A stretch of DNA of 6,192 bases from Spirochaetaceae bacterium (GCA_026710565.1 JAPOQV010000365.1:1-6192), one strand, 5' to 3'. Positions 1 through 6,192 are shown, counted from the stretch's first letter. Made by a program: numbers and translations. Notes: a model not told the origin generated them from the letters alone.

Positions 1-105
1 ACCCGGAGGGCCGGAACCGAGTGGAGGACCCGCGTAGCGGGTTGACAGCCGCGGTTGACCGTGCGCGAGGTAGACACGCTCCGAGCGCAGCGAGGGCCTT
101 GCTAA
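1..105. other. Non-coding flank upstream of the permease remnant
   Basis: No gene is supported here. The frame used by the downstream permease is closed by TGA at 43-45 and TAA at 103-105, and neither other forward frame gives permease-like protein. A short perfect hairpin (ACCCGC, loop GTA, GCGGGT) lies at 28-42. The heptamer GGTTGAC occurs at 40-46 and again at 53-59. Permease homology begins only after about position 106-140, so this stretch is probably foreign or rearranged DNA abutting a broken gene. Its identity is not recognised. Confidence 0.5.
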
Positions 106-903
106 ATGGTGGGGAGTCCTTTTCATGTTGCCGCTACCACGGTAGTCGGGATCGCGGGAGACGTCGTGCCGCCGGCGCAGGTCCTCGGGCTCGACACGGT
201 GCCGGCGGACCAGCTCTACCTGCCCTACGGGGCCCGGCCCACCCCGCTCATGACGCTGGCGCTCCGCACCCGTTCCGACGCGGTAGGGGCCGTCGCCCCC
301 CTCCGAGCCGAGCTGCAAGCGGTGGACGCAACCGTCCCCATCTACAACGTCATGACCATGTCGCAGGTGCTGGACGTCGTGCACTGGGTGCCGCGCCTGT
401 GGAGCCAGACGTTCTCCATGTTCGGCGCGCTCGCGCTCCTGATGTCGGCCCTGGGCGTCTACGCCGTGACCGCGTACGAGGTCAGCCGGCGGCGGCGGGA
501 GATCGGCGTCCGGATGGCGCTCGGCGAGCCGCCGGGACGCATCTTGAGATTCTTGCTCCGGGACGCGGGGCGGTCCTGCGTGATCGGAGTCGCCGTCGGG
601 CTGGCGGTAGCGGTGCCGCTCGCGCACCTCCTGGCTCGACTACTCGTCGACGTGCATCCGAACGACGTCGTCGTCTTCGGGGGCGTCGCCCTGCTGCTCG
701 TGGCCGCCACGGTGTGCGCGGCGTGGGTGCCGGCCCACCGCGCCGCGCATGTCGACCCGATGATCACGCTACGGGCGGAGGAAACGGACGCCTCACGCGC
801 CGCCCGGGCTTCATTCAGCCGAATCAGGGAAGCAGAGCGTCGACGACGATGGCCGCATCGGGACGGTCGAGGGGAGCGACCGCCTCACCGGCCCAGTGGA
901 TAG
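106..903 (+). pseudogene. ABC transporter permease, 5'-truncated (MacB/FtsX-like, ADOP type)
   Basis: This is the C-terminal part of a MacB/FtsX-type permease. Such proteins are inner-membrane subunits that work with an ATPase in efflux or mechanotransmission. Residues counted from the ATG at 106: the end of the periplasmic MacB_PCD domain comes first (TVVGIAGDVV near 12-21, LYLPYG, DATVPIYNV). A membrane segment at about 102-124 follows, then the family hallmark REIGVRMALG at 131-140. Two more hydrophobic segments lie at about 158-181 and 187-208, and the typical end PAHRAAHVDPMITLRAE is at 209-225. Full family members are about 400 residues, or about 800 in ADOP proteins, and start with a cytoplasmic end and a first membrane helix. 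All of that is missing, and stop codons lie directly upstream in frame. The frame also runs about 40 residues past the usual end, antisense over the Uma2 gene, which suggests the native stop is lost. The ATG at 106 is just the first in frame, with no ribosome site. The family is secure; a functional protein is unlikely. Confidence 0.8.
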
Positions 904-1370
904 AGACGGATCGGTAGCCGTCGGCAGTCGGGTCGCGGTAGATCTCCAGACGTCGCTCCGGCAAGGCGAGGATCCAGTACTCGGGAATACCGCAACGCGC
1001 GTAGAGGCGCTGCTTGACGGTGCGGTCGCGGTGGAGCGAGTGGTCCGACACCTCGACGACAAGCAGGGCGCTGGTCGGATGGGCGTCGCGGTAGCTGCGG
1101 GCATCGCCCGCGACGACGGCCACGTCCGGTTCCGGTTCCGAGTCTTCGCCGGCCGCGAGCGGGCCCTGCGTCCGTACGCGATGGCCGGCGCCGAAGGCGC
1201 CCCGCGGCATCGACGACGAGCTCGATACCCGTGAAGTGTTCGCTCCCCTGCGGCCCCATGGCGAGGATTGCCCCTTCGATGAGCTCCAGTCGCGCGTCGG
1301 GGCCGAAGACGCCCGCCTCGATGGCGCGGTCGTACTCGGTGCGGCTCCAGCGGGGTTGGGGGGCGGCCAT
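824..1370 (-). pseudogene. Uma2 family (DUF820) putative nuclease, single-base frameshift
   Basis: Uma2 proteins have a PD-(D/E)xK nuclease fold, are often present in many copies, and have no settled role. The N-terminal half reads from ATG at 1370 (MAAPQPRWSRTEYDRAIEAG, then LELIEG and AMGPQGSEH). The C-terminal half lies in a different frame and ends at TGA 826-824. It carries SEPEPDVAVV (Asp at 1126-1124), LVVEVSDHSL (Glu at 1054-1052) and DRTVKQRLYARCGIPEYWI (Lys at 1015-1013), the expected D...ExS...K catalytic set. The frames meet at a run of four C on the plus strand (1200-1203). Dropping one C joins AAG to AFGAGHRVRTQ exactly where family members continue, giving 181 residues, a normal length. 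A start at ATG 1394 would add eight residues; 1370 fits the family better. The cause is either true inactivation or a homopolymer error in sequencing or assembly. The 3' end is convergent with the permease remnant and overlaps its extended frame. Confidence 0.87.
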
Positions 1371-1409
1371 CGATTCAGACACGACGCACCGCATCGTACC
1401 ACGGTCCGC

Positions 1410-1432
1410 CCCCGGCCAGCGCTGCGCCGGGG
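1410..1432. repeat. Inverted repeat, 7-bp GC stem
   Basis: CCCCGGC (1410-1416) pairs perfectly with GCCGGGG (1426-1432) across a 9-base loop. The loop itself starts with the palindrome CAGCGCTG (1417-1424). It lies 40-60 bases upstream of the Uma2 start. No T-run follows on either strand, so it is not a standard intrinsic terminator. It may be an operator or chance in GC-rich DNA. Confidence 0.4.
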
Positions 1433-1580
1433 CAGCCACCGAGTGCAGTGGTAGCATGTCCCGATGATCGATGCTCACGGGACCCGACCGTCGTACCGCC
1501 GCTCGTCGGTGTTGATCGACCCGCAAGACGCGGTGCTCTACGGCTCCGGGTAACGCCCCCTCAAGACTCGACGAGCGGCG

Positions 1581-1632
1581 CCAACCCAAGGCGAAGACCC
1601 GGCTTGCCCATCTTCGCCTTCGGCTCCGTTGG
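1581..1632. repeat. Two-helix inverted repeat upstream of the helicase-nuclease gene
   Basis: A perfect 10-bp inverted repeat, AAGGCGAAGA (1588-1597) and TCTTCGCCTT (1611-1620), surrounds a 13-base loop. An outer 5-bp helix, CCAAC (1581-1585) with GTTGG (1628-1632), extends it across an asymmetric internal loop (2 and 7 bases). That gives 15 pairs in 52 bases, ending 75 bases before the ATG at 1708. Possible roles are a leader RNA structure, an operator, a factor-independent terminator lacking a T-run, or an attC-like recombination site, since GTTGGAC at 1628-1634 fits GTTRRRY. The structure is plain in the sequence; its function is unknown. Confidence 0.6.
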
Positions 1633-1657
1633 ACGCACAACCAACCTCCACGAATCC

Positions 1658-1674
1658 GCGCCGTGCTACGGCGC
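1658..1674. repeat. Inverted repeat, 7-bp stem with 3-base loop
   Basis: GCGCCGT (1658-1664), loop GCT, then ACGGCGC (1668-1674) form a tight perfect hairpin that ends 33 bases before the ATG at 1708. If it lies in the 5' leader of the helicase-nuclease mRNA it could affect translation or act in transcript attenuation. The alternative in-frame start GTG at 1663 falls inside the stem, which makes that start less attractive. Confidence 0.5.
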
Positions 1675-1707
1675 AGACTCCTGGAAGACCGCGCCACGGG
1701 ACGGACG

Positions 1708-4700
1708 ATGCCACGTGATCACTCTAGCGCGACGCCCGATCGCGCGTCTCTGGACAGACAACTGAATCAATCCCGCAAGGAGCTCCTCGACCTCACCGGT
1801 CGCAACTCCCTGCTGAACTTCCGTCCGTCCAGGATACAGGGACTGAAGATCATCGACGCGATCCCGCACGAGGTTTTCAGGATTCTCGTACGGGACAGGC
1901 GCGCCATGTCGTTTCGGCCTGCCGAAGCCGCCACCGAAGCCGCACCGGCACCAGACGATCAGAAAACCCCGGCGGCGCTGCCACCCCTCATGGCGACGGA
2001 CGACGATCCCGGTCCGCCCGCCGGCCGCCGCGCCGACAGCCGCCTGCAGACGCCGTACGACAGGACGCAGCTCGACCTCCGCCTCCGGAACACCTTTCGC
2101 TTCGCGCACACGTCGCTCGAAGAGCAGGGCGTCAACATCCTCTATCTCGCCCTGGGCATGCTCCACTGGTACGAGTCCGACTCCAGCGAGGATCCGCGCT
2201 GGGCGCCGTTGATTCTCGTGCCCGCCGCGTTGTCCCGGACCGATGCGAGAACGCGCTTCAAGATCGAGTTCGCTGACGAGGAAATCGACGCGAACCTGTC
2301 GCTTGAGGAGAAGCTCAGGCAGGAATTCGACATCCGGCTCCCTCCTCTCTCCGATGCGGAGGACATCGATGTCGGCGACTTCTTCCGCCGGGTCGCCGTC
2401 GCAGTGGCGTCCCGCAACCGGTGGTCCGTGGATGCCGACGCGATTCACCTCGGCTTCTTTTCCTTCAACAAGTTGCTCATCTACAAGGACCTCGACGCGG
2501 CGGCCTGGCCCGAGGACAAGCCTCCGTCCAACCACCCGATCATCCAGGCCCTGTTCGGTACGGAGGGCTTCAGGGAGCCTGACTCGACGATCGCCGAAGA
2601 TGACCATCTCGACGAGCACCTCGACGTCTCGGACACGCACCAGGTCGTGGACTCCGACAGCTCCCAGACGCTCGCCGTCATCGACGTCAAGAACGGCCGC
2701 AACTTCGTCATCCAGGGTCCTCCCGGGACAGGCAAGTCGCAGACGATCACGAATCTGATCGCCGAAGCGATCGCCTCCGACAAGAGGGTCTTGTTCGTGG
2801 CCGAGAAAATGGCGGCGCTCGATGTCGTCAAGCGCCGCTTGGACGAGATTCACATCGGCGACGCCTGCCTGGAACTGCATAGCCAGAAGGCGAACAAACG
2901 TGCAGTGCTCGATGAGTTGAAGCGGACGCTCGGTCTCGGGAAACCGAGGCTGTCCGATCCGACGGAAGACCGGGCGCTGCTCGCGGCGAATCGCGCCCGT
3001 CTCAACGACTACTGCCGCGCCGTCAACACGCAGATCGGCCAAAGCGGCGCCTCCATGCACGACATCGTCGGTCGGCTGTCGCAACTCGCGCGATCCGGCC
3101 CCGCAGAGTGGCCTCCGATCACCATCGACGAGGCGGCCTCGTGGACCCGCGCCGAGTTCATGCGGCGACTGGACCAGGTCGACTCACTGCGGGCCCTGGT
3201 CAGCACCATCGGCGCACCGCTCGAACATGTCTTCTGGATCAGCGGCCGCCGGTCGCTGTTGCCGATGGATCGCTCCGCAGTAGCCAGGGCACTCGAGGAG
3301 GCGGCCGACACGGCCGGCGCGCTCCGGAGAACCCTCGATGGTCTCCAAACCCATCTGCGACTGGAAGCGATGCCGAACAGCACGGAAGAGCTGACGACCC
3401 TGGTTCGGTCCGTTCTTCGTGCCGCCGACGCACCCGACCTCCTGGGCGTCGATCACCGGCATCCGGCGTGGTTGGACCGCGCCGAATCGCTTGTTGGAGC
3501 TGCCAACGCCATCAGTACACTGACCGATCTGCACGACGACTACGACCGGCTGCTGACTCCCACGGCCTGGGAAGCCGCCGTCGAACTCTACCGCCATCCG
3601 ATTCGCACGTGGGGCCGGAGATGGTGGCGCTTCTGCTCCGGGGCCTACCGCAGAGCATGCAACGGGTTGCGCGATCTGTGTCGGGACACGCTACCGGCCG
3701 ACGGTGCCAAACAGCTCGCGATCGTCGAAGCGATTCTGGAAGCGCAACGACTCGACAAGACGGTCGATGCATCGCGCGACCTACTGTCACACCTCCTGCC
3801 GGACCGCATGGTAGATGGCGACGCCACTCAGCGGCGGCGGCTCGCGGAAACCGTCTCCTGGCTGAACAAACTGCATGCCGACAGGGCATCCGGCAAGCTC
3901 GAGGCCACCGTGCACGAGATTCTCGACCACGCGCTTGACAGGGCAACCCTCCAGGATCATGCGGAGCGCTGTCGAATCGCTATGGAGGCGTTCTCCAGCG
4001 CTCTCGACGCCGTACTTGCGCGTTTCGAGGCGATTCCCGCCAGATTCCCGGATGTACATGCCCTTTCCAATCGTCGTTTCACGGCCGTCACGGCGTGGCT
4101 GCAGCGGGCCCGTGGCGCGCTCGACTCGCTGAACGATATCGTCCGGTTCAATCAACAGGAAGCCCGGCTCTCGGACGACGGCCTCGAGGCAGTGATAGCG
4201 ACCGCCATATCCTGGCCGGAAGCCGGCGTACATCTTACCGCGCACTTCGAGCACACTTGGCTGACCGCTCTGCTCACGACGGCGTTCCATGACAATCCGT
4301 CGCTGGCCGAGTTCGACGGCGCTAGCCATCAGCACATCATCGAACGCTTCCGGCAACTCGATCTAGATCTGTTCCAGCACAACCGGGCACTGGTCGCGGA
4401 GGCCCACTGGCAACGCTTGCCGCGCGACCAGGGAGGCGGCCAGCTCGGCGTCGTGCGCCGCGAGTTCGAAAAGAAGCGGCGCCACCTTCCGATCCGCAAA
4501 CTGATGACCGAGGCTGGCAACGCCATTCTGCAGATCAAGCCGGTCTTCATGATGAGCCCCCTGTCCATCGCCAAGTTCATTCCGCCCGGCTCGGTGCGTT
4601 TCGACCTCGTGATCTTCGACGAGGCCAGCCAAGTCAGGCCGGTGGACGCGTTGGGCGCCCTCCTGCGCGCCGGCCAGGCTGTGGTCGTCGGCGACACCCA

Positions 4701-6192
4701 GCAGCTGCCGCCCACGAGCTTCTTCGACCGCATGGCCGAGGATGGCGACGATCCGGATACCACGGCGACCGCCGACCTCGAGAGCATTCTCGGCATGTTC
4801 CGTGCCTGCGGCGCTCCCGAAAGGATGCTGCGCTGGCACTATCGCAGCCGCCACGAGTCGCTCATCGCCGTCTCGAACCACAAGTTCTACGACAACCGGC
4901 TCGTGCTCTTCCCAAGCCCCGATGCGCAGCGCGAAGAGACCGGCCTGCACTTCCACCACAACGCAGGCACCTGCTACGAGCCGGGGAGCCGGAAGGCGTT
5001 CAACGCCGGCGAGGCCGCTATCGTGGCCGACGCGGTCATGGAACACGCGCGTCTACGGCCGGAACTGACGCTCGGCGTCGCTGCTTTCAGCCTGTCGCAG
5101 GCGCGCCGGGTCGAAGACGAGGTGGAGCTCCGGCGCCGCGCCGATCCGTCCACGGAGCCGTTCTTCGCCGACCACCCCGAGGAGCCGTTCTTCGTGAAGA
5201 ACCTCGAGAACGTACAGGGGGATGAGCGCGACGTGATGCTCGTCAGCGTCGGCTACGGCCGGACCGAGGGCGGGTTCATGCCGATGAACTTCGGCCCGCT
5301 CAACCAGGAGGGCGGCGAGCGCCGCCTCAACGTGCTGATCACACGCGCCCGCCGCCGCCTGAAGGTCTACTCGAACTTCGTGGCCGACGATCTCGACTTG
5401 GCTCGCACCAACGCTCGCGGCGTTGCCGCACTCAAGACGTTCCTGCGTTACGCCCAGACGGGCATTCTCGACGTCCCGAAACCATCCGGGCGGGATGCCG
5501 ACTCCCCGTTCGAGGAAGCGGTCGCCGAGGATCTGCGTGCTCTCGGCCACACAATCGAGCATCAGATCGGTTCGGCCGGGTTCTTCATCGATCTCGCGGT
5601 CGTTGACCCCCGCCAGCCGGGGCGGTACCTCCTGGGCATCGAGTGCGACGGCGCGACGTACCACAGCGCGCGGTCGGCCCGCGACCGGGACCGCCTGCGG
5701 CAACAGGTCCTCGAAGGCCTCGGCTGGACGATCCACCGCATCTGGAGCACCGATTGGTTCACGCACCGCCAGCGCGAAATCGACAGGGTCGACGAAGCGA
5801 TCAGCCGCGCCGGAACGAGTGGGCCCCCGCCCGCCGGCTCCGCGAAACCGTCACCCTCCATTCCTGTCGAGCGTGACGACGTTGCTGTGTCGCAGGCCGG
5901 ACGCGACGAAGGCGGACAGCCCTACAGGGTGGCCGCACCACGAGTTCCAGCGGGTAACCTCGCGAACGCTGGCGAGGTGGATGACGAAACGGTACTGCAA
6001 GGGATCCGGGAGATCGTCGAGGTCGAGAGCCCAATCCACGTCGAAGAGGCCGCACTCAGGCCCTCGGTGGGCGGGTCAAAACCGGCCATTAGTGGTCACC
6101 TCAAAACCGGCCATTTCCGGCGCCCGAGACGGGCGTTGATCTTTACCTCACGGCATCCTCTGTTGGCAAGGATGGCCTCGGGCCACGCCGTC
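1708..6192 (+). CDS. hhe: DUF4011 / SF1 helicase / MTES_1575 nuclease protein, Hhe-like defence; 3' end interrupted and beyond window
   Basis: A giant DNA helicase-nuclease, probably a cytoplasmic single-protein phage-defence factor. Residues from ATG 1708: DUF4011 with KELLDLTGRNSLLNFR at 24-39 and WAPLILVP at 165-172; FSFNKLLIYKDLD near 251-263; Walker A GPPGTGKS at 337-344; motif Ia VLFVAEKMAAL at 361-371; a long, mostly helical insert of about 600 residues; Walker B DEAS at 971-974; GDTQQLPP at 995-1002; WHYRSRHES at 1043-1051; NVQGDERD at 1168-1175; ERRLNVLITRAR at 1204-1215. A REase_MTES_1575 (Vsr-like) nuclease follows at about 1266-1351, with candidate catalytic Asp1295 and ECD 1312-1314, then GWTIHRIWSTDWF. 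The start of DUF3320 is at about 1428-1451 (IREIVEVESPIHVEEAALR). Homology ends there, at what looks like an IS terminus, and the frame stays open to the window end. The order of domains matches what I recall as Hhe. ATG 1708 precedes the DUF4011 motif closely and follows a weak GGGA six bases upstream; GTG 1663 is the alternative. Confidence 0.92.
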   Translation, partial: MPRDHSSATPDRASLDRQLNQSRKELLDLTGRNSLLNFRPSRIQGLKIIDAIPHEVFRILVRDRRAMSFRPAEAATEAAPAPDDQKTPAALPPLMATDDDPGPPAGRRADSRLQTPYDRTQLDLRLRNTFRFAHTSLEEQGVNILYLALGMLHWYESDSSEDPRWAPLILVPAALSRTDARTRFKIEFADEEIDANLSLEEKLRQEFDIRLPPLSDAEDIDVGDFFRRVAVAVASRNRWSVDADAIHLGFFSFNKLLIYKDLDAAAWPEDKPPSNHPIIQALFGTEGFREPDSTIAEDDHLDEHLDVSDTHQVVDSDSSQTLAVIDVKNGRNFVIQGPPGTGKSQTITNLIAEAIASDKRVLFVAEKMAALDVVKRRLDEIHIGDACLELHSQKANKRAVLDELKRTLGLGKPRLSDPTEDRALLAANRARLNDYCRAVNTQIGQSGASMHDIVGRLSQLARSGPAEWPPITIDEAASWTRAEFMRRLDQVDSLRALVSTIGAPLEHVFWISGRRSLLPMDRSAVARALEEAADTAGALRRTLDGLQTHLRLEAMPNSTEELTTLVRSVLRAADAPDLLGVDHRHPAWLDRAESLVGAANAISTLTDLHDDYDRLLTPTAWEAAVELYRHPIRTWGRRWWRFCSGAYRRACNGLRDLCRDTLPADGAKQLAIVEAILEAQRLDKTVDASRDLLSHLLPDRMVDGDATQRRRLAETVSWLNKLHADRASGKLEATVHEILDHALDRATLQDHAERCRIAMEAFSSALDAVLARFEAIPARFPDVHALSNRRFTAVTAWLQRARGALDSLNDIVRFNQQEARLSDDGLEAVIATAISWPEAGVHLTAHFEHTWLTALLTTAFHDNPSLAEFDGASHQHIIERFRQLDLDLFQHNRALVAEAHWQRLPRDQGGGQLGVVRREFEKKRRHLPIRKLMTEAGNAILQIKPVFMMSPLSIAKFIPPGSVRFDLVIFDEASQVRPVDALGALLRAGQAVVVGDTQQLPPTSFFDRMAEDGDDPDTTATADLESILGMFRACGAPERMLRWHYRSRHESLIAVSNHKFYDNRLVLFPSPDAQREETGLHFHHNAGTCYEPGSRKAFNAGEAAIVADAVMEHARLRPELTLGVAAFSLSQARRVEDEVELRRRADPSTEPFFADHPEEPFFVKNLENVQGDERDVMLVSVGYGRTEGGFMPMNFGPLNQEGGERRLNVLITRARRRLKVYSNFVADDLDLARTNARGVAALKTFLRYAQTGILDVPKPSGRDADSPFEEAVAEDLRALGHTIEHQIGSAGFFIDLAVVDPRQPGRYLLGIECDGATYHSARSARDRDRLRQQVLEGLGWTIHRIWSTDWFTHRQREIDRVDEAISRAGTSGPPPAGSAKPSPSIPVERDDVAVSQAGRDEGGQPYRVAAPRVPAGNLANAGEVDDETVLQGIREIVEVESPIHVEEAALRPSVGGSKPAISGHLKTGHFRRPRRALIFTSRHPLLARMASGHAV
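5503..5760 (+). other. REase_MTES_1575 (Vsr-like) nuclease domain within the helicase protein
   Basis: This sub-region encodes the nuclease module, residues about 1266-1351. The order is SPFEEAVAEDLRALGH, a hydrophobic strand ending in FFIDLAVVD (Asp1295), LLGIECDGATYHSA (Glu1312, Asp1314, His1319), a basic DRDRLRQQVLE helix, and GWTIHRIWSTDWF. This is the full family pattern, with acidic residues at the expected places of a PD-(D/E)xK-type or Vsr-type active site. Nothing looks degraded, and the domain lies wholly upstream of the 3' interruption. Confidence 0.85.
6001..6060 (+). other. Truncated DUF3320 domain
   Basis: GIREIVEVESPIHVEEAALR is the recognisable opening of DUF3320, the domain that normally ends these proteins (family pattern: IV-x-EGPIH followed by a winged-helix-like fold with an RAG-x-RI stretch). 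The expected continuation is absent. After base 6060 the reading becomes PSVGGSKPAISGHLKTGHF, which is the translation of repeated mobile-element terminal DNA. The domain is therefore cut after roughly its first 20-25 residues. Confidence 0.75.
6076..6115. repeat. Two 15-bp direct repeats (TCAAAACCGGCCATT), 25-bp period
   Basis: The copies at 6076-6090 and 6101-6115 are identical, separated by the 10 bases AGTGGTCACC. Nothing similar occurs elsewhere in the window that I could find. Repeats with this spacing close to a TG tip look like transposase binding sites at an IS end. Confidence 0.85.
6121..6135. repeat. Short hairpin inside the presumed IS end
   Basis: CGCCCG (6121-6126), loop AGA, CGGGCG (6130-6135), followed on the plus strand by TTGATCTTT. 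It could be a weak terminator that shields element genes from outside transcription, or part of the transposase recognition structure. The T-rich stretch is short and interrupted. Confidence 0.35.

Larger units (their letters stand above)
1371..1707. other. Intergenic region between divergent Uma2 and helicase-nuclease genes
   Basis: This stretch of about 340 bases separates two divergently oriented genes, so it should hold promoters for both. I cannot point to convincing -35/-10 boxes in such GC-rich sequence. No open frame here resembles a known protein. A 29-codon frame at 1464-1553 and longer frames on either strand look like chance. What stands out is three perfect inverted repeats (1410-1432, 1581-1632 and 1658-1674), listed separately. 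Confidence 0.6.
6068..6192. mobile_element. Terminus of an insertion sequence, IS21-like (partial)
   Basis: Starting with TGGGCGGG at 6068, the sequence changes from helicase-gene coding to a block with the 15-bp direct repeat TCAAAACCGGCCATT at 6076-6090 and 6101-6115, spaced by 25 bp and joined by AGTGGTCACC. A TG tip followed by multiple short subterminal repeats is typical of IS21-family ends, where the repeats bind the IstA transposase. TGGCCGGTTTTGAGGTGACCA-like ends are familiar to me from such elements. A hairpin CGCCCG-AGA-CGGGCG follows at 6121-6135. No transposase gene is visible in the 125 bases available, so family and orientation are tentative. Confidence 0.55.

Noticed and set aside
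28..42. Perfect ACCCGC-GTA-GCGGGT hairpin as a terminator
   Set aside because: There is no T-run after it and the upstream gene is outside the window; it may be chance or part of an unrecognised element.
21..917. Long plus-strand frame covering the permease remnant
   Set aside because: Its product is Arg/Ala/Gly-rich without motifs; the frame from 106 carries the FtsX hallmark residues instead.
1464..1553. 29-codon frame (start MIDAHGTRPSYRR) in the intergenic region
   Set aside because: It looks slightly protein-like, but it is short, has no ribosome site, and matches no family I can name.
1581..1634. A confident integron attC site
   Set aside because: The 3' core GTTGGAC fits, but the 5' partner deviates at two positions, the extrahelical base is not evident, and there is no integrase or cassette array in view. 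It is kept only as an alternative for the hairpin.
1666..3084. Minus-strand open frame of 472 codons opposite the helicase gene
   Set aside because: It is antisense to DUF4011 and the Walker A region, has low-complexity Arg/Val/Asp-rich composition typical of the complement of GC-rich genes, and shows no recognisable domain.
4363..5766. Two minus-strand frames (5046-4363 and 5766-5053) opposite the helicase and nuclease motifs
   Set aside because: They mirror the codon structure of the plus-strand gene, carry no known motif, and the plus-strand reading is unambiguous.
5423..6139. Plus-strand 238-codon frame overlapping the nuclease domain
   Set aside because: It is rich in Ser, Arg, Thr and Pro, as expected from an out-of-frame reading of GC-rich coding DNA; the true frame here gives the nuclease motifs.
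1..6192. CRISPR array, tRNA or rRNA genes
   Set aside because: No regularly spaced repeat series, cloverleaf-like segment or rRNA-conserved stretch was seen; the only spaced repeats are the two at the presumed IS end.

Overview
The window is high-GC DNA, probably from a soil, marine or symbiont bacterium. The most likely group is Acidobacteriota or a relative. This rests on an ABC permease fragment of the duplicated-permease (ADOP, MacB/FtsX-like) type that is abundant there, a Uma2-family gene, and GC-rich codon use. It is inferred from gene families only.

Layout. Bases 1-105 carry no recognisable gene and end abruptly at an ABC permease that lacks its 5' part (about 106-903, +). Convergent with its 3' end is a Uma2-family (DUF820) putative nuclease gene on the minus strand (1370-824). 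It is split by a single extra base in a CCCC run at 1200-1203, and removing one C restores a continuous 181-residue protein. Bases 1371-1707 hold no convincing gene but contain three perfect inverted repeats, one of them a two-helix structure at 1581-1632.

The main gene starts at 1708 (+) and is open to the end of the window (1495 codons seen). It encodes a giant single-protein helicase-nuclease: DUF4011, then a superfamily 1 helicase split by a roughly 600-residue insert, then a Vsr-like REase_MTES_1575 nuclease, then the start of DUF3320. This matches the architecture I recall as the single-gene anti-phage system Hhe. The helicase and nuclease motifs are all present.

The DUF3320 homology stops at about base 6060, residue 1451. 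There the sequence changes to what looks like the terminus of an IS21-like insertion sequence: a TG tip near 6068 and a 15-bp repeat (TCAAAACCGGCCATT) twice at 25-bp spacing. The frame stays open through the element end, so the protein may carry a foreign tail instead of its DUF3320 domain.

Overall this looks like an accessory region under decay: a truncated permease, a frameshifted Uma2 gene, and a large defence-type gene interrupted near its 3' end by a mobile element. The permease and Uma2 remnants have no evident functional link to the helicase-nuclease.
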